Positions 6,875 through 11,675 of a stretch of DNA of 11,675 nt are shown here, piece by piece (the first letter of the stretch is position 1; every line of letters begins with the position of its first letter). The stretch is from the NCBI GenBank assembly GCA_013695885.1, contig JACCZP010000151.1, positions 1 to 11,675 of the forward strand, given 5' to 3'. The position numbers were made by a program, and so were the translations under genes. The notes under the pieces are model-generated. The model searched no databases. It was given only the letters and a program-made list of their open reading frames with translations, and was not told the origin of the DNA. The stretch is from Thermoleophilaceae bacterium. Its GTDB lineage: Bacteria > Actinomycetota > Thermoleophilia > Solirubrobacterales > Thermoleophilaceae.

Positions 6875-8359
6875 CTACGCCCGCACCACCGCGAGCTCCT
6901 CGAGCGCGAACTTGCCGTTCGCCGTCTCGGTGCGCTCGAGGGGGTACTCGCCGGTGAAGCAGGCGTCGCAGTGGGTCTCGCGCGGAAGGCCGATGGCCTC
7001 GTACAGGCCGTCGAGGGAGAGGTAGGCGAGCGAGTCGGCGCCGAGCTCCGCTGCCACCTGGGCGTCGGTGCGCTCGTGGGCGACCATCTCCTGGGGGGTC
7101 GACATGTCGATCCCGTAGTGGCACGGGTGGCGGATGGCCGGGGCGGAGATACGCAGGTGCACCTCGAGGGCGCCCGCGCCGTAGAGCATCCCCACGATCT
7201 GGCGCGTGGTGTTGCCGCGCACGATGGAGTCGTCGACCACCACCACGCGCCGGCCCCCGACGATCTCGGGCAGCGGGTTGAACTTCATGCGGAGGCCGTG
7301 GCGACGCAGCTCCTGGCCCGGCTGGATGAAGGTGCGCGCCACGTAGCGGTTCTTGATGAGGCCGTCGTCCTTCGCGATCCCCGAGGCCTGTGAGAAGCCG
7401 TTCGCGGCCGGCGTGCCCGAGTCCGGGACGGCGATCACGAGGTCGGCGTCGACCGGGGACTCCTCCCAGAGCTTCTCGCCCATCCGCCGGCGCGAGACCT
7501 GGGCGAGCTTGCCCTCGAGCTTCGAGTCCGGCCGGGCGAAGTAGATGTGCTCGAAGACGCAGAACGCCCGGCGGTCGGACTCGGCGACGATCCGCGACTC
7601 GACGCCGTCGGGGCCGAGCGAGACCATCTCGCCCGGCTCGATCTCACGCTCGAGCTTCGCGCCGATGATGTCGAACGCGCACGACTCCGAGGCCACGCAC
7701 CAGCGCTCGCCGAGGCGTCCGAGCGCCAGGGGTCGCAGGCCCGCGGGGTCGCGGAAGGCGACCACCCGGTCGCGTGTCATGATCACCGTCGAGAACGCTC
7801 CCTCGAGGCGGGGCACGACCTCGGCCACCGCATCCTCGATGCGATCGGCGTCGTGGGTGGAGAGCATCGCGGCGATGATCTCCGAGTCGGAGGTGGAGCG
7901 AAAGCCCACGCCGCGGGCGCGCAGCTCGGAGTGCAGCTCGACCGCGTTGATCAGGTTGCCGTTGTGGGCGAGCGCGATCTCGCGGACGTCGGAGCGGTAG
8001 ATGGGCTGGGCGTTCTCCCAGGCCGAGGACCCCGTCGTCGAGTAGCGCACGTGGCCGAGCGCCATCGTCCCGTCGAGCGCGCGCAGCTTTGACTCGTCGA
8101 ACACCTGGGAGACCAGGCCGAGGTCGCGCAGCGTGATGATCGGGCCGCCCTCGCTGGTGGCTATCCCCGCCGACTCCTGGCCGCGGTGCTGGAGCGCGTA
8201 CAGAGCGAAGTAGGCGAGCCGCGCCACCTCGGACTCGGGCGCGAACACGCCGAACACGCCGCACTCGTCGCGGGGGCCGTCGCGCGCGTCCAAGGGCATG
8301 CCGTCGCTCGGAGCGGCGACCGGTAGCTGCACCGAGGTGCGGGGGGAGACCGCTTTCAC
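6875..8359 (-). CDS. purF: Amidophosphoribosyltransferase (glutamine PRPP amidotransferase)
   Basis: A 494-residue enzyme that makes phosphoribosylamine from PRPP and glutamine, the committed and usually feedback-inhibited step of purine synthesis. The glutaminase domain begins at the nucleophile C33 in DECGVFGVF. The 32 preceding residues are a propeptide to be removed. YALQHRGQESAGIA, GHVRYSTTG and AHNGNLINA follow. The transferase domain has the PRPP loop VVVVDDSIVRGNTT (372-385). C267, C413, C464 and C467 match the [4Fe-4S] ligands of the Bacillus subtilis type, so an oxygen-sensitive cluster is expected. The start is the GTG at 8357-8359, which overlaps the purL stop as GTGA. No clear Shine-Dalgarno is present, and ATG 8297-8299 (propeptide of 12) is an alternative. 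It is the last gene of the purC-S-Q-L-F run. Confidence 0.97.
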   Translation of the reverse strand: MKAVSPRTSVQLPVAAPSDGMPLDARDGPRDECGVFGVFAPESEVARLAYFALYALQHRGQESAGIATSEGGPIITLRDLGLVSQVFDESKLRALDGTMALGHVRYSTTGSSAWENAQPIYRSDVREIALAHNGNLINAVELHSELRARGVGFRSTSDSEIIAAMLSTHDADRIEDAVAEVVPRLEGAFSTVIMTRDRVVAFRDPAGLRPLALGRLGERWCVASESCAFDIIGAKLEREIEPGEMVSLGPDGVESRIVAESDRRAFCVFEHIYFARPDSKLEGKLAQVSRRRMGEKLWEESPVDADLVIAVPDSGTPAANGFSQASGIAKDDGLIKNRYVARTFIQPGQELRRHGLRMKFNPLPEIVGGRRVVVVDDSIVRGNTTRQIVGMLYGAGALEVHLRISAPAIRHPCHYGIDMSTPQEMVAHERTDAQVAAELGADSLAYLSLDGLYEAIGLPRETHCDACFTGEYPLERTETANGKFALEELAVVRA

Positions 8360-10578
8360 GGGAAGAGGTCCGGCAGGGTGCGCTCATGCGCCTCGCGGGC
8401 GCGGGCGACCGACACGGCCACGGTAGCACCGCGGGCCTCGACCACGAGCTCGGTGCCGCCCGTCGAGCCGACCACGCGCACCGGCACAGACCCGGCTCGG
8501 GCGACCAGGTTCTCGACCGCATCGGGAGCGCCGGCAAGGAGCACTCCTCCCGGGCCCTCGCCGAACAGCGCGGCGTCGAGCGAGCCGGCCTCGTCGACCA
8601 GCGCGGAGACGTCCACCCGCGCTCCGAGGCCCGATGCGGCGCAGCACTCCGCCAGGGCGCACGCCAGCCCCCCGTCGGATACGTCGTGCGCGGAGGCGAA
8701 TCGGCCGGAGCGCACGGCGTCGCGCACGAGCACGAGCGCGGCACGCTGCGCCTCGAGGTCGGCCACCGGAAGCCAGCCCGCGAGCCGTCCGCGCAGCTTC
8801 TCGAGCTCCGAGCCCGCGAGGTCGGGCCGAAAGGGCCCGACGAGCGCGATCGCATGCCCGTCCTCCGTCCAGGCACTCGGGAGCGTGCGCTCCGAGTCGG
8901 GCACGCGCCCGACCATCCCGACGACCGGCGTCGGGTAGATCGGCCCCTCGGAGCCCTCGTTGTAGAGAGAGACGTTGCCGCCCACCACGGGCACCCCGAG
9001 CGCGATGCAGGCGTCGCGCAGGCCCTCGACCGCGCGGGTGAGCTGCCAGGCGATCGCCGGCTTCTCCGGGTTGCCGAAGTTCAGGCAGTTGGTCAGCCCG
9101 AGCGGCTCGGCGCCCGCGCAGGCCAGGTTGCGCGCACACTCGAGCACGGCCTCGACCGCACCGGCGTAGGGGTCGCATGCCACCCGCCGGCCGTTGCCGT
9201 CGATGGCCACCGCGATAGCGCCCGCGCCGCCGTCGTGGTGGAGGTGGAGGACCGCGGCGTCGGCGTCGCCGGGGCGGCGGACGGTCCGCGAGCCCACGTA
9301 GGAGTCGTACTGCTCGTAGGCCCAGCGCTTGCTGGCCACGTTCGGCGAGCCGAGCACGGCCAGCAGGGTGTCGCCGATCTCCCCGTCGTCTTCGAGGCGC
9401 CGCGGTGGGGCGGCGTACAGCGGGGCGCCGGGAGGCTCCGGCGTGAGGTCGTACACCGGGCAGTCGTCGACCAGGGCGGAGACCGGCACGTCGCCCACCA
9501 CCTCATCGCCGTCCAGCACGCGCAGGCGATCGGAGTCGGTCACGGTCCCGATCGGCGTGGCGCGCACGATCCAGCGCTCGGCCACGGCGATCACCTCGTC
9601 GATGCGCTCGGGCTCGACCACGCACAGCATCCGCTCCTGGGACTCGGAGACCATGACCTCGAAGGGCTCCATGTCCTCCTCCCGGAGCGGCACCTTCGAC
9701 ACGTCGAGGTCGATCCCAACCCCGCCCTTCGAGGCCATCTCCGACGCGCTCGAGGACAGCCCGGCCGCACCCAGATCCTGGAGCGAGGGCAACAGTCCGC
9801 GGTCGAGCAGCTCGAGGCAGCAGTGCATGAGCCTGTTCTCCTCGAACGGGTCCCCGATCTGAACGGTGGGCCGCGCGGCCAGCGAGGCGGCGTCGAGCTC
9901 GGCGCTGGCCAGGACCGACGCCCCGCCGATCCCGTCGCGCCCGGTGAGCGCACCCAGCAGCACGAGGTGGTTGCCCACGCCCGCCGCGGCGCTTCGCACC
10001 ATGCGCTCGCGCGGCGCGATGCCGACGCACATAGCGTTCACCAGGCAGTTGTGCTCGTACGGGCCCTCGAAGGAGATCTCGCCGCCCACCGTCGCCACGC
10101 CGATCGAGTTCCCGTAGTGGCCGATGCCGGCCACCGCGCCGTTCAGCAGGTAGCGGGAGCGCGGCGAGTCAGGCTCGCCGAAGCGCAACGAGTCGAGCAC
10201 GGCGATGGGCCGAGCGCCGATCGCGAACACGTCGCGCAGAATGCCGCCCACCCCCGTCGCCGCCCCCTGGAAGGGCTCGACCGCGCTCGGATGGTTGTGG
10301 GACTCGACCTTGAAGGCGACCGCGAGGCCGTCGCCCACGTCCACCGCGCCGGCGTTCTCGCCGGGGCCCATGACCACCGCGGGACCATCGGTGGGCAGGA
10401 GTCGCAGCAGCCGGCGCGAGTGCTTGTAGGCGCAGTGCTCGGACCACATGAGGCTGAAGACCGCGAGCTCGGTGGGGTTGGGCTCGCGGCCGAGCCGCGT
10501 GACGATGCCGTCGTACTCGGCGTCGGTGAGACCGAGCTCTCGGTGGCGCGGCCGGGCGGCCGGGGCACTGGAGCTCAC
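8356..10578 (-). CDS. purL: FGAM synthase subunit PurL (small type)
   Basis: A 740-residue subunit that uses ATP and ammonia to turn FGAR into FGAM (fourth step). Its length matches the roughly 740-residue small PurL, which lacks a glutaminase domain and needs PurS and PurQ, both encoded just upstream. Visible blocks are the active-site WSEHCAYKHSR (H48), GPGENAGAVD, KVESHNHPSAVEPFQGAATG, GGILRDVFAIGARPIA, HYGNSIGVATVGGEI, a SESQERML segment in the middle, and in the second half GGNVSLYNE and AHDVSDGGLACALAE. The start is the GTG at 10576-10578, the only start near the beginning of the homology. No good Shine-Dalgarno precedes it, which suggests translational coupling to purQ. The stop overlaps the purF start by GTGA. 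Confidence 0.97.
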   Translation of the reverse strand: MSSSAPAARPRHRELGLTDAEYDGIVTRLGREPNPTELAVFSLMWSEHCAYKHSRRLLRLLPTDGPAVVMGPGENAGAVDVGDGLAVAFKVESHNHPSAVEPFQGAATGVGGILRDVFAIGARPIAVLDSLRFGEPDSPRSRYLLNGAVAGIGHYGNSIGVATVGGEISFEGPYEHNCLVNAMCVGIAPRERMVRSAAAGVGNHLVLLGALTGRDGIGGASVLASAELDAASLAARPTVQIGDPFEENRLMHCCLELLDRGLLPSLQDLGAAGLSSSASEMASKGGVGIDLDVSKVPLREEDMEPFEVMVSESQERMLCVVEPERIDEVIAVAERWIVRATPIGTVTDSDRLRVLDGDEVVGDVPVSALVDDCPVYDLTPEPPGAPLYAAPPRRLEDDGEIGDTLLAVLGSPNVASKRWAYEQYDSYVGSRTVRRPGDADAAVLHLHHDGGAGAIAVAIDGNGRRVACDPYAGAVEAVLECARNLACAGAEPLGLTNCLNFGNPEKPAIAWQLTRAVEGLRDACIALGVPVVGGNVSLYNEGSEGPIYPTPVVGMVGRVPDSERTLPSAWTEDGHAIALVGPFRPDLAGSELEKLRGRLAGWLPVADLEAQRAALVLVRDAVRSGRFASAHDVSDGGLACALAECCAASGLGARVDVSALVDEAGSLDAALFGEGPGGVLLAGAPDAVENLVARAGSVPVRVVGSTGGTELVVEARGATVAVSVARAREAHERTLPDLFP

Positions 10579-10681
10579 GGTGCCGCGATCATCGAATCGA
10601 GCCGGGTCACCCCGACACCGCGCTCGAAGTGTGGCGTCCTGCTGGTGTCGGAGACCACCCGGGTGACGCGCTTCCCACGGG
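10575..10681 (-). other. Alternative coding frame at the end of purQ (probable indel)
   Basis: From the CCC run at 10679-10681 or the GGG run at 10674-10676 (minus strand), the frame shifted from purQ has 28 of 32 codons ending in G or C by my count. The purQ frame has 17 of 25. It ends at TGA 10575-10577, overlapping the purL GTG as GTGA, like the other purine gene junctions. One extra base in either run would join it to purQ, giving a protein of about 261 residues. It could instead be a tiny overlapping gene or a shadow. Confidence 0.5.
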
Positions 10682-11359
10682 CACCGTACCGCCGGTGGCC
10701 TCGACCCACCGGGCCAGCGACTCGAACACGAGCCCTCCGTCGCTCGAGCCGGTGAGCGGATCGCTCGCGTGCTCGGGATGCGGCATCAGCCCCAGGACGT
10801 TGCCGGCCTCGTTGGACACGCCGGCGATGTCGCGCTCCGAGCCGTTCGGGTTCTGCCCGGCCGCGTAGCGGAACACGACCTGGCCGCGTGTCTCGATGGC
10901 GTCGAGCTCGCGCGCGGGGGCGTGGAAGCGACCGGTGAAGTGCTTGACCGGCACCGTCAGCCGCCGGCCCGGAGGGCAGGCGACCGTGAACGGAGACGAC
11001 ACGTTCGCCACCTCGACCTCCACCTCCCGGCACGTGAAGCGCAACCCCACGTTGGGCAGCAAGGCCCCCGGTAGCAGCCGCGCCTCGCACAGCACCTGAA
11101 AGCCGTTGCAGATCCCCAGCACCGGACCGCCTTCGCGGGCGAAGTCGCGGACCGCGGCCATGACCGGCGAGAGCGCCGCGATGGCGCCCACCCGCAGGTA
11201 GTCCCCGTAGGTGAAGCCGCCGGGGACCACCACGGCGTCGACCCCGCGCACGTCCCGATCCTCGTGCCAGAGAAGCTCGGCCTCACCGAAGCGCCGGCAG
11301 GCGTGCAGCGCGTCCTCCTCGTCGCAGGAGCCGGGGAAGCGGACGACCCCGAACCTCAT
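10607..11359 (-). CDS. purQ: FGAM synthase glutaminase subunit PurQ (possible 3' frameshift)
   Basis: A class I glutamine amidotransferase that supplies ammonia to PurL. It begins MRFGVVRFPGSCDEEDA. It has VVPGGFTYGDYLR, the nucleophile elbow LGICNGFQVL (C84), VKHFTGRFHAPA, FRYAAGQNPNGS and the catalytic MPHPEH (H194, E196), then SSDGGLVFESLARWVE. The start is ATG 11357-11359, forming ATGA with the purS stop, with GGAGG 4 bases before it. As read, it is 250 residues against about 220-230 in the family. The last 25 residues are low-complexity (Ser, Pro, Gly, Thr) and rich in A/T-ending codons. From about 10680 another minus frame has far better codon usage and ends in GTGA overlap with purL. 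The catalytic part is intact, and the true C terminus is uncertain. Confidence 0.94.
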   Translation of the reverse strand: MRFGVVRFPGSCDEEDALHACRRFGEAELLWHEDRDVRGVDAVVVPGGFTYGDYLRVGAIAALSPVMAAVRDFAREGGPVLGICNGFQVLCEARLLPGALLPNVGLRFTCREVEVEVANVSSPFTVACPPGRRLTVPVKHFTGRFHAPARELDAIETRGQVVFRYAAGQNPNGSERDIAGVSNEAGNVLGLMPHPEHASDPLTGSSDGGLVFESLARWVEATGGTVPVGSASPGWSPTPAGRHTSSAVSG

Positions 11360-11601
11360 CGCGCCTCCGCACCGGCCGGGGTGAGCTCCTCGATCTCGTA
11401 GTCCTCGATCAGCGGGTTGGCCAGCAGCTTCTCGCACACCTCACCAAGTCGCTCCGGGTCCTCCACGTCGAGCTCCACCAGCCGGCCAACGCGGACACCG
11501 GACACGCCATCGAAGCCGAGCGCCGGCAGCGCGCGCTCGACGGCCTGGCCCTGGGGATCCAGGATCCCCTTCTTGGGGCGGATGAGGACGCGCACCCTCA
11601 C
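11356..11601 (-). CDS. purS: FGAM synthase subunit PurS
   Basis: An 81-residue small subunit, the usual PurS size, that dimerises and bridges PurQ and PurL for ammonia transfer. Family marks are VRVLIRPKKGILDPQGQAVE at the start, LGFDGVSGVRVGRLVEL in the middle and CEKLLANPLIEDYEIE near the end. The start is the GTG at 11599-11601, overlapping the purC stop as GTGA. The stop overlaps the purQ ATG as ATGA. The C-terminal tail (PAGAEAR) also carries the GGAGG that serves purQ. Confidence 0.96.
   Translation of the reverse strand: MRVRVLIRPKKGILDPQGQAVERALPALGFDGVSGVRVGRLVELDVEDPERLGEVCEKLLANPLIEDYEIEELTPAGAEAR
11364..11368 (-). promoter_or_regulatory. Ribosome binding site of purQ, inside purS
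   Basis: GGAGG on the minus strand, 4 bases before the purQ ATG and inside the last codons of purS. The spacer is short, and translation is probably helped by ribosomes finishing purS. Confidence 0.55.
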
Positions 11602-11675
11602 GCCGCCCAGGACCGCACGAGCCAGTCTTGGAAGGGCTCGCCGGTGATGCGCTCGTAGGCGTCGACGTAGCGCTG
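11598..11675 (-). CDS. purC: C-terminal end of SAICAR synthase PurC (partial)
   Basis: Only the final 25 residues are present; the start is off the right edge. The fragment reads through RYVDAYERITGEPF and then QDWLVRSWAA before TGA. The YxxAYExITGxPF pattern is the typical C terminus of phosphoribosylaminoimidazole-succinocarboxamide synthase, which joins aspartate to CAIR. The position immediately before purS, with a GTGA overlap, is the common purC-purS-purQ-purL order and supports the call. Confidence 0.88.
   Translation of the reverse strand, partial: QRYVDAYERITGEPFQDWLVRSWAA

Noticed and set aside
6197..7393. 398-codon plus-strand frame over the repeat protein and purF, with Leu/Ala-rich stretches
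   Set aside because: The leucine-rich look comes from reading Arg/Glu codons backwards. The minus strand has a strong Shine-Dalgarno, a signal peptide and exact Cys repeats here, and purF covers the rest.
8297..8299. ATG as the purF start, giving a 12-residue propeptide
   Set aside because: Possible, but it has no Shine-Dalgarno either, and the upstream GTG fits the GTGA overlap pattern of the operon. Kept as an alternative only.
8386..10755. 789-codon open frame on the plus strand opposite purL
   Set aside because: It is a shadow of purL. High GC at third positions keeps the antisense frame free of stops. The product is Arg/Gly/His/Ala-rich with no recognisable motif, while purL matches its family along its whole length.

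Overview
This is a very GC-rich chromosomal segment. All genes lie on the minus strand except one clipped plus-strand gene at the left edge. GTG is the most common start (7 of the 10 complete genes), Shine-Dalgarno cores are GGAGG-like, and many junctions are 4-base stop/start overlaps. A PurS/PurQ/small-PurL type FGAM synthase, a DUF1023 alpha/beta hydrolase and the overall composition suggest an Actinomycetota genome, perhaps of the Thermoleophilia/Solirubrobacterales kind. The phylum is an inference and the class is a guess.

Reading the minus strand from right to left, the window opens with the end of purC (SAICAR synthase), followed by purS, purQ, purL and purF. These cover FGAM synthesis by the three-part PurS-PurQ-PurL complex and the committed first step by PurF. 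Overlaps are GTGA (purC/purS), ATGA (purS/purQ) and GTGA (purL/purF). The purQ/purL junction breaks the pattern, and codon usage there suggests a one-base indel in the last part of purQ.

After purF comes a non-purine block. First is a secreted, very arginine-rich protein with three evenly built cysteine repeats (CX14C), set off by 84 and 188 bp gaps. Next is a DUF1023 alpha/beta hydrolase whose N terminus looks like a type IV/Flp prepilin signal, an unusual arrangement. It overlaps by GTGA a single-pass membrane protein of unknown function.

One base after that membrane protein starts recQ (helicase without an HRDC domain). purN follows 17 bp later, and purH overlaps purN by 13 bp. The hydrolase, membrane protein, recQ, purN and purH therefore look like one transcription unit. 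It carries the GAR transformylase step and the last two steps to IMP.

A tRNA-Lys(UUU) gene lies 45 bp beyond purH on the same strand, with a small hairpin in between. A plus-strand gene of probable membrane-protein character ends 10 bp from the tRNA. purD, purE, purK, purM and purB are not in the window. No insertion sequence, CRISPR array, riboswitch or phage feature was seen, and no gene-free stretch exceeds 300 bp.
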